From positions 1 to 33,356 of the forward strand of contig JACAUC010000032.1 of NCBI GenBank assembly GCA_013390945.1: 33,356 nt of DNA, written 5' to 3'. The DNA comes from Candidatus Chloroheliaceae bacterium. Lineage in GTDB: Bacteria > Chloroflexota > Chloroflexia > Chloroheliales > Chloroheliaceae. Below are positions 25,459 to 33,356 of this stretch, in pieces (position 1 is the first letter of the stretch; every line of letters starts with the position of its first letter). The position numbers were made by a program, and so were the translations under genes. The notes beneath the pieces were generated by a model. It was not told the origin of the DNA. It made no database searches and saw only the letters and a list, made by a program, of their open reading frames with translations.

Positions 25459-25610
25459 AACCTAGGTTACCCGGCTTCCAACGAATCCGGCCTTTCCGAT
25501 AAAATCGGGGTAGTGGAAAATCAATTAAGGGAGCAAATCCGGCCCTACCCCGACCTTTCCCCAAGGGATAAGAATATTGAAACTTGTGTAACCTAGATGC
25601 CAACTGGCAG
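25459..25610. other. Region of overlapping inverted repeats
   Basis: This stretch lies between the small hypothetical gene and the promoter of the DAHP-synthase-like gene. It holds the palindrome AACCTAGGTT (25459-25468), echoed by GTAACCTAG (25588-25596). TCGGGGTAG (25505-25513) pairs with CTACCCCGA (25545-25553), a 9-bp stem. CCGAT-AAA-ATCGG (25496-25508) is a second stem that shares bases with the first, so the two exclude each other. TGCC-AACT-GGCA (25598-25609) follows. It could be a terminator region for the small gene, a binding site or a structured RNA. There is no U-run. Confidence 0.4.
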
Positions 25611-25643
25611 CAACCCCTTGTTCCTACTTTGTTGCACCTCATT

Positions 25644-25672
25644 TTGTAAAAAACCTCAAAGTCCATTATACT
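25644..25672 (+). promoter_or_regulatory. Promoter of the DAHP-synthase-like gene
   Basis: TTGTAA (25644-25649), 17-base spacer, TATACT (25667-25672). Predicted transcription start is near 25679, giving a leader of about 60 bases. This places the structured region 25459-25610 upstream of the promoter. Confidence 0.6.
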
Positions 25673-25740
25673 TGTGCAGTATTTTCTATTTCTATAAAAA
25701 GGCTGGAATCTTTTTACCATATTTAAAGGAGAAGAGCAGC

Positions 25741-26760
25741 ATGATCGTTGTAATGCAAGCAGGTGCTTCCGATAAAGCAGTGGATGAGGTAGTAGAGCGG
25801 ATTGTGCAGCTCGGCCTAAACACCAATATTATCCGGGGTACCGAACGGACAATAATAGGCGTGATAGGAACTTCCTTCAAGGCAGAATTGGCCGAAATGC
25901 TGGCCTCGGCTGCCGAAGTGGATTCGATTATTCCTGTCTCTAAAAAATATAAATTAGCCAGCCGCGAATTTAATCCAGTGGCAACGGTGGTGGAATTGAA
26001 TGGTGGCCTAACCATTGGCGGCTCAGAAGTGGTAGTGATTGTCGGGCCGGGAGCGGTCGAAAGTGAGGAGCAACTGGTGGCGGTGGCGCGAGCCGCTAAA
26101 GAAGCAGGTGGTCACATTTTAAAAGGCGATGTTTTCAAACCTCGCGCCTCACCCTATGCCTTTCGCGGGTTGGGTCTGGAGGGCTTGAAGATGTTAGCCA
26201 AAGTGCGCGAAGAATTGGCGATGCCCATCTTAACCGAAGTACATTCAACCGAGGAAATCGAGTTAGCCACTACATATGCCGATATTATTCTGATTGGCCC
26301 CCATAATATGCAAAACTTTAATCTATTGGAAGAAGTGGGTCGAACGATGCGCCCGGTAATGATCCAGCGAGGTAATTCAGCCACTATCGAGGAGTGGCTA
26401 TTAGCGGCGGAATATGCACTCAATACGGGCAACAAAGCGGTAATTTTGTGTGAAGGCGGTATTCGCAGTTTTGATCCTTCGACTCGCGCCGTACTCGACC
26501 TAGCGGTTATCCCACTGGTTAAAAAGCTGAGCCACCTGCCAATAGTAGTCAATCCCAGCCAAGCAACGGGCAAGGGTTTTCTGGTGCCACCGATGGGCTT
26601 GGCAGCGATAGCCGCAGGCGCAGATGGCCTCATCATCGAGGTTCATCCGCACCCCGATCAGGCTTTAGCCGAAGGCCCAGAATCCTTGACTATCGCCGAG
26701 TTTGAGCAAATGATTACCCAAGTGAAAAACATCACGCGGGCAAGAAAGCAAGCCTTATAA
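25741..26760 (+). CDS. DAHP-synthase-like protein with altered active site
   Basis: A 339-residue, full-length homologue of class I-beta DAHP synthase, including the N-terminal ferredoxin-like regulatory domain (about 1-75). Aligned by eye with the Thermotoga-type enzyme at a constant offset of two, three of four metal ligands are changed: Cys to Gly104 (VGPGAVES), His to Gln274 (NPSQATG) and Asp to Glu311 (LAEG); only Glu300 remains. PEP phosphate ligands are also changed: Lys128 for Arg, His188 for Arg (GPHN), Gln209 for Lys (QRG), Gly239 for Arg (CEGG); Lys133 is kept. Standard synthase activity is unlikely. Start is ATG 25741 with AAAGGAG nine bases upstream. The conserved frame and fold argue for a maintained function. 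Confidence 0.85.
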   Translation: MIVVMQAGASDKAVDEVVERIVQLGLNTNIIRGTERTIIGVIGTSFKAELAEMLASAAEVDSIIPVSKKYKLASREFNPVATVVELNGGLTIGGSEVVVIVGPGAVESEEQLVAVARAAKEAGGHILKGDVFKPRASPYAFRGLGLEGLKMLAKVREELAMPILTEVHSTEEIELATTYADIILIGPHNMQNFNLLEEVGRTMRPVMIQRGNSATIEEWLLAAEYALNTGNKAVILCEGGIRSFDPSTRAVLDLAVIPLVKKLSHLPIVVNPSQATGKGFLVPPMGLAAIAAGADGLIIEVHPHPDQALAEGPESLTIAEFEQMITQVKNITRARKQAL

Positions 26761-26863
26761 ACCAATTCTAACATTGCTCTAACACCTTTCTCATAAACTT
26801 CTAATGTAACAGACCGTAGAGTATCTTAGAACGAGATATTTTACGGCTGACTTCTTTAATGTA

Positions 26864-26892
26864 TTCAAATGGAACTTAAATCAATCTATAAT
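26864..26892 (+). promoter_or_regulatory. Promoter of clpB
   Basis: TTCAAA (26864-26869), 17-base spacer, perfect TATAAT (26887-26892), in the 207-base gap before clpB. It resembles a housekeeping promoter; no CIRCE-type heat-shock inverted repeat was found in the gap. Confidence 0.55.
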
Positions 26893-26967
26893 AAGAAAGC
26901 AATTGATTAATCTACTCATTAAAGTAAGCGCCATTTAAAAGCGCGTTAAAATAGGAGGCAAGGCTTT

Positions 26968-29568
26968 ATGGAATATAATAAACTGACCGCAAAGGCGCAG
27001 GAGGCACTTCAGGGAGCTAAAAACGAGACCGAAAAGCGTCACCATTCCCAGATGGAGCCAGAACATTTGTTACTGGCACTTTTAGACCAACCCGACGGTA
27101 TTGCACCCCAGATTGTAGCAAAATTAGGCTTTGCACCGGGTCGCTTGCGAAGTCGGGTAGATGCCGCGTTGGATGCTAAATCCCGTATGTATGGCTTGAC
27201 TACCGAAATCAGGTTTGGCCCGGCCCTAGTCAAGGTAGTCAATGCTGCCGAAGAGGAAGCGGCGGCAATGAAAGATGAATATACCAGCGCCGAACATTTT
27301 ATATTGGCCTTAGCGGAAGATAAAAGCGAAGCCGGAAAACTTTTGCGCGAGGCCGGAATTAGCAAAGATGTAGTCTTGAATGTATTGAGTGCCATCCGGG
27401 GAGCGCAGCGCGTAACCGATAAGAACCCCGAAGGCAAATATCAGGTCTTGGAAAAATATGGCCGCGATCTGACCGAACTGGCCCGTCAAGGCAAGCTTGA
27501 CCCGGTAATCGGGCGTGATGAAGAGATTCGGCGGACAGTGCAGGTAATTTCGCGCCGCACTAAAAATAACCCGGTCTTGATCGGTGAGCCGGGCGTAGGT
27601 AAAACGGCTATTGTCGAAGGGCTGGCAAACCGGATCATACGTGGCGATGTGCCAGAAGGCTTAAAAAACAAAAAGATTATTGCACTGGATCTGGCGGCAA
27701 TGGTAGCCGGGGCCAAATATCGGGGTGAGTTCGAAGAACGGCTAAAAGCTACCCTGAAGGAGGTAGAGGCGGCGCAAGGGCGGATCATACTTTTTATTGA
27801 CGAATTGCATACCGTTGTCGGAGCGGGAGCAGCAGAAGGGGCAATGGATGCCAGCCAAATGCTAAAGCCGATGTTGGCACGTGGCGAGTTACATATGATT
27901 GGCGCAACTACGCTGGACGAATACCGCAAGCATATTGAGAAAGATGCCGCTTTGGAGCGACGTTTCCAACCAGTGATAGTGGGCGAACCCAGCGTCGAGG
28001 ATACGATTTCGATTTTGCGTGGTTTGCGGCAACGCTATGAAGTTCACCATGGCGTAAATTTCACCGACTCGGCTCTGGTGGCAGCGGCGGTACTCTCCAA
28101 CCGCTACATCACCGACCGCTTCCTACCCGACAAGGCCATTGACCTAATTGACGAGGCGGCAGCTAAACTACGCACTGAGATTGATAGCCTGCCAGTAGAA
28201 TTGGACGAGGTGCGGCGACGCATCGGTCAGCTTGAAATCGAACGCGAGGCACTGAAAAAGGAGAAAGACGCAGCCAGTCGGGAACGGTTGGACAAAATCG
28301 AACAGGAATTGGTCAACCTAAAAGAGAAGAACAATCAGTTGACCGCCCGATGGGAAGTAGAGAAACAATCCATCAATCGGTTACGCAACCTAAAAGAAGA
28401 GGTGGAGCAAGTCCAGTACGAGATTGAAGATGCGCTACGAAACCAAGATTACCAGAGGGCCAGCGAGTTACGCTATGGCAAACTAACCCAACTGGAGGCC
28501 CAATTAAAAGAGGAGGAGAGCGAAGCCCAAGAAAGCGGACGGCTACTTAACGAGCAGGTGGATAGTGATCTGATCGCGGAGATTGTAAGCCGCTGGACAG
28601 GGATTCCGGTCAGTCGAATGCAGGAAGGCGAAGTGCAAAAGCTGATAAAGATGGAGGTGCGACTAGGCGATAGGGTAATCGGACAGGAAGATGCAATCAA
28701 GGCAGTTGCCAATGCCGTCCGGCGTTCTCGTACTGGCTTGCAAGACCCAAATCGCCCGTTAGGTTCGTTCATCTTCTTGGGGCCGACCGGCGTAGGTAAA
28801 ACCGAACTCGCCCGCGCCTTAGCCGAGTTCTTGTTTGACGACGAGCAGGCACTAGTACGGATTGATATGAGCGAATATATGGAGAAGCACAGCGTCAGCC
28901 GCTTGATCGGCGCACCGCCGGGATATGTTGGCTACGACGAAGGTGGGCAACTAACCGAGACGGTACGGAGACGACCATACGCGGTGGTACTCTTTGACGA
29001 AATCGAAAAGGCCCATCCCGATGTCTTTAATGTGCTACTGCAATTGTTGGATGATGGCCGATTGACCGATAGCCAAGGCCGCACGGTTGATTTCAAAAAT
29101 ACAGTCGTAATTATGACCTCCAATCTCGGTAGCCGCTTCTTGAATGAATTGGAGGGAAATGACCAATTCTACAAAGAGGCGCGTAAGGGGGTAATGAGTG
29201 CCTTACGCGAACAGTTTCGGCCTGAATTCTTGAACCGGATAGATGAGATTATCATCTTCCATTCTTTAGGTCGCGAACATATCGCCCGGATCGTAGATAT
29301 ACAACTGGCCCGCATACGGCAACGGCTAGAGGAACGCCATATTACAATAGAGCTAACACCAGAAGCACTAGAACTCCTGACCAACGAAGGCTATGATCCA
29401 GTCTATGGGGCGCGTCCACTCAAGCGAGCCATCCAACACCTAATCCTAGATGCACTGGCCCTCGCCCTCCTAGAAGGCGAATTTAGCGACGGCTCCCATA
29501 TCATCGTAGATAGTCAGGACGGTGAGATGATCTTCCGCCAAGAAGTAGTTGGTGTTATAGTAGAGTAA
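26968..29568 (+). CDS. clpB: ATP-dependent disaggregase ClpB
   Basis: An 866-residue Hsp100 chaperone that, with DnaK, pulls proteins out of aggregates. Two Clp N-repeats occupy about 1-145. The first AAA+ module has [13 protein letters not shown] (about 207) and [13 protein letters not shown]. The middle coiled coil (about 405-530) separates ClpB from ClpA or ClpC. The second AAA+ module has [11 protein letters not shown] (about 608), [20 protein letters not shown] and [10 protein letters not shown] (sensor 2). Length equals the family norm. AGGAGG lies nine bases before the ATG. No IGF/L ClpP-docking loop was noticed, which fits ClpB. Confidence 0.97.
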   Translation: MEYNKLTAKAQEALQGAKNETEKRHHSQMEPEHLLLALLDQPDGIAPQIVAKLGFAPGRLRSRVDAALDAKSRMYGLTTEIRFGPALVKVVNAAEEEAAAMKDEYTSAEHFILALAEDKSEAGKLLREAGISKDVVLNVLSAIRGAQRVTDKNPEGKYQVLEKYGRDLTELARQGKLDPVIGRDEEIRRTVQVISRRTKNNPVLIGEPGVGKTAIVEGLANRIIRGDVPEGLKNKKIIALDLAAMVAGAKYRGEFEERLKATLKEVEAAQGRIILFIDELHTVVGAGAAEGAMDASQMLKPMLARGELHMIGATTLDEYRKHIEKDAALERRFQPVIVGEPSVEDTISILRGLRQRYEVHHGVNFTDSALVAAAVLSNRYITDRFLPDKAIDLIDEAAAKLRTEIDSLPVELDEVRRRIGQLEIEREALKKEKDAASRERLDKIEQELVNLKEKNNQLTARWEVEKQSINRLRNLKEEVEQVQYEIEDALRNQDYQRASELRYGKLTQLEAQLKEEESEAQESGRLLNEQVDSDLIAEIVSRWTGIPVSRMQEGEVQKLIKMEVRLGDRVIGQEDAIKAVANAVRRSRTGLQDPNRPLGSFIFLGPTGVGKTELARALAEFLFDDEQALVRIDMSEYMEKHSVSRLIGAPPGYVGYDEGGQLTETVRRRPYAVVLFDEIEKAHPDVFNVLLQLLDDGRLTDSQGRTVDFKNTVVIMTSNLGSRFLNELEGNDQFYKEARKGVMSALREQFRPEFLNRIDEIIIFHSLGREHIARIVDIQLARIRQRLEERHITIELTPEALELLTNEGYDPVYGARPLKRAIQHLILDALALALLEGEFSDGSHIIVDSQDGEMIFRQEVVGVIVE

Positions 29569-29599
29569 GAAAGACCACACTACAAGCTAAAGTGTTGTG

Positions 29600-29718
29600 C
29601 TATATATCTTCTGGTGTGTTTTTGGAATCTTTTGGCAGTTTTTGTGCTTGACTAGAGTCGCAAGTTTCCAAGACCTAATCTGAAGATATATAGTTTATCA
29701 GTTCAATCACTAGTCAAG
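29600..29718. repeat. Two interleaved perfect inverted repeats after clpB
   Basis: CTATATATCTTC (29600-29611) pairs with GAAGATATATAG (29682-29693), 12 bp; CTTGACTAG (29647-29655) pairs with CTAGTCAAG (29710-29718), 9 bp. The pairs interlock, so both could form together only as a pseudoknot. The last arm overlaps the stop of the HNH gene. It marks the left edge of the accessory island. Confidence 0.6.
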
Positions 29719-30332
29719 AGACATTATTTTTTTTATGTTTTGTAGCTTACCCTGACGTTCTAACTCATAGGCGGTAAAAGGGGCATGTTTCTTGAAACAT
29801 TCATAGGTTGTTGAACCTCCGCAATAATCCATAAGCCATTTATGCCTAAGCTTAACAAAGCTTTCATCTTCATTAAGCTGAAGAATGTCTAGAGTGTTAC
29901 GAACTAGAGCCTTTTCTTGTAGAGTAAGAGTAGGGTTTGGTTTTATCATAAGGGAAGGAAAATCCAAGATAAACCAACCTTCTTGAATGGTAAAAGGATC
30001 TAAAATTGAACGATCACTTTTTCTCCCATTCAAAGTACCACAAACGAGTCGATAATTACTCCACTCATAAGCAAGGTTACGGTTGGTTGATTTTGGTATG
30101 AGTGTTCGACAGTTGAATCTCCTGTTCCTGGTGAGATCCAAGGAGCGCAATACGCACAAATACTGCTATAAGCCTCGTGTAAATCAGGTAAAATATCTCT
30201 CCAATAACTATGACTTTTCCAAGCTGCGGCATCTATGGTAGAGCTACCCATTTTGCTTAAATATTTCTGCCCTTTTAGACGAACTTTTTTGTTAAAATGA
30301 GTTGGTTCAGGTTGGGGTTTGATTGGTATCAT
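29710..30332 (-). pseudogene. HNH nuclease (PtuB-like), interrupted by a one-base frameshift
   Basis: The gene starts at ATG 30332, overlapping the ATPase gene by 26 bases. Frame one gives 77 residues ending ICAYCAPWISPGTGDSTVEH. At about 30100-30102 the reading must shift by one base: the next frame continues with IPKSTNRNLAYEWSNYRLVC and NGRKSDRSILDPF to the stop at 29710. Joined, this is an HNH nuclease of about 207 residues with Cys59/Cys62, His77, and the Cys/Asn/Lys of the second half. The break sits in the HNH core, right after the His. One missing C (CACCTC read as CACTC) would explain it. It could be a true mutation, a phase-variable site or a sequence error. Confidence 0.8.
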
Positions 30333-32241
30333 AACTTACACCGTTTTGTTCTGCAAAATATTTCCAGCGCGACCAAAAAGGATCAATATCTGGCAAGTAC
30401 TTAATTAGACGTGAATTTACCTCACGAACTTGTTCATGATTCGGGTTATCCTCTAGTTGTAGGTTTTTAGCATCTATCAATGCTCTTTCAGCCTCAACTC
30501 CATAAGCCCGAACCAAGTCGAAGGCATCTGATGTAAGCCAAGAGTCAGCAGACCCATGCTTACTATAGTTTAATTCTTCGATTTTCAATTCCCGATCAAC
30601 AAAATCAAGTGTCAGCAGTTTATCTATGTCCACGTGAAAACCAGCTTCAATGGAAGCCATCACTAAAGGAGAATGAGTTGCTGCGATTAATTGTACTTGT
30701 AAGTTTCTTTCCAAAAGAGAAATTACATCCAAGATAGCTGGTACAATAACCCGTTGCCAGCGCGGATGTAAATGAGCTTCCATTTCATCCACAATCAATA
30801 CTATTTTCGATTCAGGGTCTCTTCCAATATGACTTGAAGCCGTTTTGTGTGACTCCCAAGCCCACACCAATAAATAGGCTATGCTTATAATACGCTTCAT
30901 ACCAGCAGATAGGAGTATTACTGGAACTTCCCCATAAGGTAACTTTAAAGTAGGTATATCTCTATCATCGCGATAAATCTTTGTAGGTTCACCAGGTTCT
31001 AAAATTACTTCATTAGGATGAGGTGACATTTTACGAAGAACCTCTTTGAAAATTTCAAATGTTCCCGTTGATTGTCTATATTGCCAAACTACCCAATCAT
31101 TAACCAAGCCATTACATATTTTATTGCCCATATTTGAATTTGAGGATAGGCCGTTCCAAATATCATTCTGGCTAAATCTAATAGCATCTTGAGTTTGCAC
31201 ACCTTGTGACTGATCAAGTTCTTTTGACCAATATTGCTTTGCAGGATCCCAAATGGTACAAGAACCATCTACACGAACATAAATAACTATACCAGGTAAA
31301 ACGGGCCGAGTTTTTTCTTTAAGAGAACTCCAACTATAGCTGGGGGTTTTATTAAACTCTACCCTTGAAGGTTTATTTGGCCCTCCAGTAATTTTGAACT
31401 CTATAGTTGGCTTCTGAATCCCACTCCTAGGTTGTGCTGGTTCTGCTGGATCGGCCCACGTTCCACTTAAGGCCCACCATACGCAATCAAGCAGAAATGT
31501 TTTACCTAGTCCATTATCACCAGTAATAATATTCAGCCGATCACCAAAATCTATTTGCATTTGCTTTACTGGCCCAACATTAGTTAATTTTAGCATTTCT
31601 ATGCCACCACCAATATCTGGCTGTACATCATCTGGAAAACCTATTATTTCTCTTAGGCTGCGCCAAGAAATTGGTGTATCTACAAGTAGATTTGGTTCAA
31701 ATAAGACATTATTTTTTATATCCAGATTGAAAAGCTCAGCTTTTTCCTCTTCAGAAATTTTAAATGTGTCAAAAAATGCCGTTACAATCTCTTCTGCGGT
31801 TGTTTGCGGCTTCCAATCTCGCTCTCGAAACATCCACACCGCCAAATGAAAGGCTGGAACCTTTAAACCCTTCTGAAGTCGTGCTAATTTTGAAATATAA
31901 TCAGAAGTCCATGCCCATTCACTTTTATTACCACGTTTGAAGGCATTTGAGAAAGTTGTAGTTCTTGTTTTTTGAAGATCACTATCAGAATATTTTCTTT
32001 TTAATACCCATCTTTTTTTAGGTCCAATTGAACGCAAAGGAACATAGTAGAAATCACTATCAGGTAAAGGATTATAATAAATATCTAAGAGAGAAGTTTC
32101 TTGATTAGCTATATCAACAGTTTCTAATTCCCCTATAGGTAATCCAAGCTGTTTAAAAGCTAGAAAAGAAATACCAAAAAAAGGATGTATGGGGTCTAGT
32201 TTTGCTACAGAATCACTGATTTGCTCAAAATTCAGGTACAT
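30307..32241 (-). CDS. AAA family ATPase (Septu PtuA/OLD-like), probable phage-defence component
   Basis: A 644-residue protein. Residues 1-215 form an N-terminal extension with no motif I recognise. The ABC/SMC-type ATPase core follows: Walker A GDNGLGKTF (about 239-247), a signature-like LLSAGMKRIISIAYLLVWAW (about 441-460), Walker B KIVLIVDEMEAHLHP (about 473-487) and the His switch IAATHSP (about 517-523). It lies in one operon with an HNH nuclease whose start overlaps its stop, the arrangement of Septu (PtuA-PtuB) and related ATPase-nuclease defence pairs. The gene is clearly AT-richer than its neighbours, suggesting transfer. No TOPRIM domain was seen, so it is not an OLD nuclease proper. 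Confidence 0.85.
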   Translation of the reverse strand: MYLNFEQISDSVAKLDPIHPFFGISFLAFKQLGLPIGELETVDIANQETSLLDIYYNPLPDSDFYYVPLRSIGPKKRWVLKRKYSDSDLQKTRTTTFSNAFKRGNKSEWAWTSDYISKLARLQKGLKVPAFHLAVWMFRERDWKPQTTAEEIVTAFFDTFKISEEEKAELFNLDIKNNVLFEPNLLVDTPISWRSLREIIGFPDDVQPDIGGGIEMLKLTNVGPVKQMQIDFGDRLNIITGDNGLGKTFLLDCVWWALSGTWADPAEPAQPRSGIQKPTIEFKITGGPNKPSRVEFNKTPSYSWSSLKEKTRPVLPGIVIYVRVDGSCTIWDPAKQYWSKELDQSQGVQTQDAIRFSQNDIWNGLSSNSNMGNKICNGLVNDWVVWQYRQSTGTFEIFKEVLRKMSPHPNEVILEPGEPTKIYRDDRDIPTLKLPYGEVPVILLSAGMKRIISIAYLLVWAWESHKTASSHIGRDPESKIVLIVDEMEAHLHPRWQRVIVPAILDVISLLERNLQVQLIAATHSPLVMASIEAGFHVDIDKLLTLDFVDRELKIEELNYSKHGSADSWLTSDAFDLVRAYGVEAERALIDAKNLQLEDNPNHEQVREVNSRLIKYLPDIDPFWSRWKYFAEQNGVSYDTNQTPT

Positions 32242-32294
32242 AATAGTGTATTTACAATCCTTTTAACCTTCCTAATTTAGTATCTTTTCAATAG

Positions 32295-32374
32295 GTAGGG
32301 GTTTATTGAATAAACCCGCCGTAGGCCCGCCGTAAACTGGTTTCACATTGGGCGTATGCAATACACCCCTACCC
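32295..32374. repeat. Composite palindromic repeat (BIME-like) upstream of the ATPase gene
   Basis: Two hairpin units face each other: GTAGGGG leading into GGGTTTATT-G-AATAAACCC (32299-32317), and GGGCGTAT-GCA-ATACACCC followed by CTACCC (32350-32374). The ends are inverted copies of GTAGGGG. Between them CCCGCCGTA occurs twice in tandem. The right unit matches the copy at 20911 in 24 of 25 bases. No gene is evident in the surrounding 590 bases (32242-32831) except the mobile element. Confidence 0.65.
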
Positions 32375-32475
32375 AGAAATATTGAGATGATACCTAATTT
32401 ACATAATTTACATAAGGCTGTAATGTACAGCTTAACATTACTATTGATCTTAGTCAAGATTTTAGAACCAAAGAA

Positions 32476-32725
32476 TAAGGCTGTTGCAAAGTCGTGATTT
32501 GACAAGACCAGAGGTATGTCAAGGTCAACTGACGGCAACCAGTTGGCGCAGCATCCTACAAGATTTTGGCCTTCCGACTAGAATGTGGTGGTTATGGAAA
32601 ACTATTTTAGCCTACCTATCAGCTTTCTCTTAGGCCAAGATTGTAGGATGCTGCTCCGCCAGTTGATTTTCACATACCACTACTCTTGCCAGATTGGATA
32701 GCTCTCCGACTTTGCAACAGCCCTA
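32476..32725. mobile_element. 250-bp MITE with 10-bp target duplication
   Basis: The ends are inverted copies: TAAGGCTGTTGCAAAGTCG on the left, and on the right its complement with one mismatch (TAGGGCTGTT when reversed). Similarity continues inward: both arms share stretches of about 20 bases, for example GCAGCATCCTACAA, to about 95 bases from each end. Directly outside, AACCAAAGAA occurs at 32466-32475 and at 32726-32735, a perfect 10-bp target duplication. There is no coding capacity. It would need a transposase supplied from elsewhere. A 10-bp duplication is typical of the IS4 group, but the family is not certain. Confidence 0.8.
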
Positions 32726-32831
32726 AACCAAAGAACAGAGGAGTGTAGCGCAGGAAAGTAAGTAAAAACTTTGTTCTTATTTCTCTGATCTATCAACAGA
32801 TCAAATTAATTATAAATGGTTAGGAAATAAA

Positions 32832-33293
32832 TCAAGGATTTATCTCGGTTTGCTTACGCTTGACTCGCCCTCGCAAAGTAGCTTTGGAGCGGGAAAGCTG
32901 TTCGCGGCTAAATTCAAGTTTTTGGTTTAGTTCTTCCAACACTTCGGGTGGCAATTGCAAAGCCGCAAGGTCTGCCGCCGAGGGCCACCATTGGTAGCGT
33001 TCGAGGTCAACCGTCATATCAGGCCGCACTTCGATGCCCTCGGCCTCCAAGTCGGCCCGGTGGGTCTCCTGACCACCCCAGCCATAACCTGCCGCCAAAC
33101 CACCGTAGCGATTGACCACCCGTTGACAAGGTATCCTGCCGTCGTCTACTACCCAATGAAGTGTCCAACCTACCGCTCGGGCCGCGCGTGGTAGCCCAAG
33201 CAATAGGGCAACTTGTCCGTAGGTCATTACCTTACCACGTGGAATCATCTTTACAATTTCATAGACTTTGTCACTAAACGCGCTGGTTGGCAT
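32832..33293 (-). CDS. O6-alkylguanine methyltransferase-like protein (MGMT/ATL family)
   Basis: A 153-residue protein whose first 100 residues are the DNA-binding domain of alkylguanine methyltransferases: IPRGKVMTYGQVALLLG, RAARAVGWTL with the Arg finger, then IPCQRVV. Cys56 is the alkyl-acceptor position, retained, but His after it is Gln57; ATL proteins replace the Cys, so this is intermediate. The C-terminal 55 residues are helical and basic (ending RGRVKRKQTE) and not part of the core. The start is ATG 33293, preceded by AAGGA eight bases upstream; a TTG at 33317 would add eight residues. Role: repair or flagging of O6-alkylguanine. Confidence 0.88.
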   Translation of the reverse strand: MPTSAFSDKVYEIVKMIPRGKVMTYGQVALLLGLPRAARAVGWTLHWVVDDGRIPCQRVVNRYGGLAAGYGWGGQETHRADLEAEGIEVRPDMTVDLERYQWWPSAADLAALQLPPEVLEELNQKLEFSREQLSRSKATLRGRVKRKQTEINP

Positions 33294-33356
33294 AGTCTTT
33301 ATCCTTACAGTCCACAAAGATTGTGGAACTAGGGAGATCGCTTAGGAACTTGCAAA

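Noticed and set aside
25459..25620. SAM-type or other known riboswitch
   Set aside because: GGCAGCAACC gives a superficial match only; the conserved core is missing and the promoter of the next gene lies downstream of it.
26154..26636. 160-residue frame antisense to the DAHP-synthase-like gene
   Set aside because: Ser/Arg-rich shadow of a well-supported coding sequence; similar antisense frames occur inside clpB and the RND gene.
26761..26967. CIRCE (HrcA) element before clpB
   Set aside because: No TTAGCACTC-type inverted repeat was found.
32272..32538. 88-residue minus-strand reading frame
   Set aside because: It runs through the palindromic composite repeat and into the MITE; no homology or start signal is evident.

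Overview
This 33.4 kb window looks like a bacterial chromosome segment, most likely from the Chloroflexota. The lineage call is an inference. It rests on three Uma2-family genes close together, several HEAT-repeat proteins, an RND pump with a MarR regulator but no adaptor or outer-membrane partner, a FemAB-type ligase, and a nucleotide-transporter-like/HEAT/cyclic-nucleotide fusion. No rRNA or tRNA gene was seen.

Layout. 1-215: three 43-bp tandem units with internal hairpins. 216-4007 (minus): RND efflux pump and MarR regulator, with a clear promoter. 4356-7164 (minus): FemAB-like ligase, NYN-domain nuclease-like protein and a HEAT-repeat protein. 7468-13831 (plus): three Uma2 proteins interspersed with priA, def and a Pro/Asn-rich membrane-anchored protein. 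13888-15982 (minus): pRiA4b ORF-3 family protein and a small YtxH-like membrane protein. 16226-20139 (plus): a mini zinc ribbon and the 1174-aa transporter-like/HEAT/cNMP protein. 20200-20935: a decayed beta-propeller gene ending at a dispersed palindrome. 21074-24856 (plus): tightly packed mltG, aroE, prepilin peptidase and a FolD-like gene. 25181-26760: a small unknown protein and a strongly altered DAHP-synthase-like protein. 26968-29568: clpB. 29569-32831: an AT-richer accessory island on the minus strand with a Septu-like AAA ATPase plus a frameshifted HNH nuclease, bordered by inverted repeats, a palindromic composite repeat and a 250-bp MITE. 32832-33293: an O6-alkylguanine methyltransferase-like protein.

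Main points of interest. (1) The DAHP-synthase homologue has lost three of four metal ligands and most residues that bind the PEP phosphate, yet is otherwise intact. (2) The FolD homologue has leucine in place of the cyclohydrolase lysine. (3) The ATPase/HNH pair looks like a defence system whose nuclease is broken by one base. (4) A complete MITE with 10-bp target duplication lies beside that island. (5) Many promoters share an extended -10 element. All functional statements are from reading the sequence; no database search was run.
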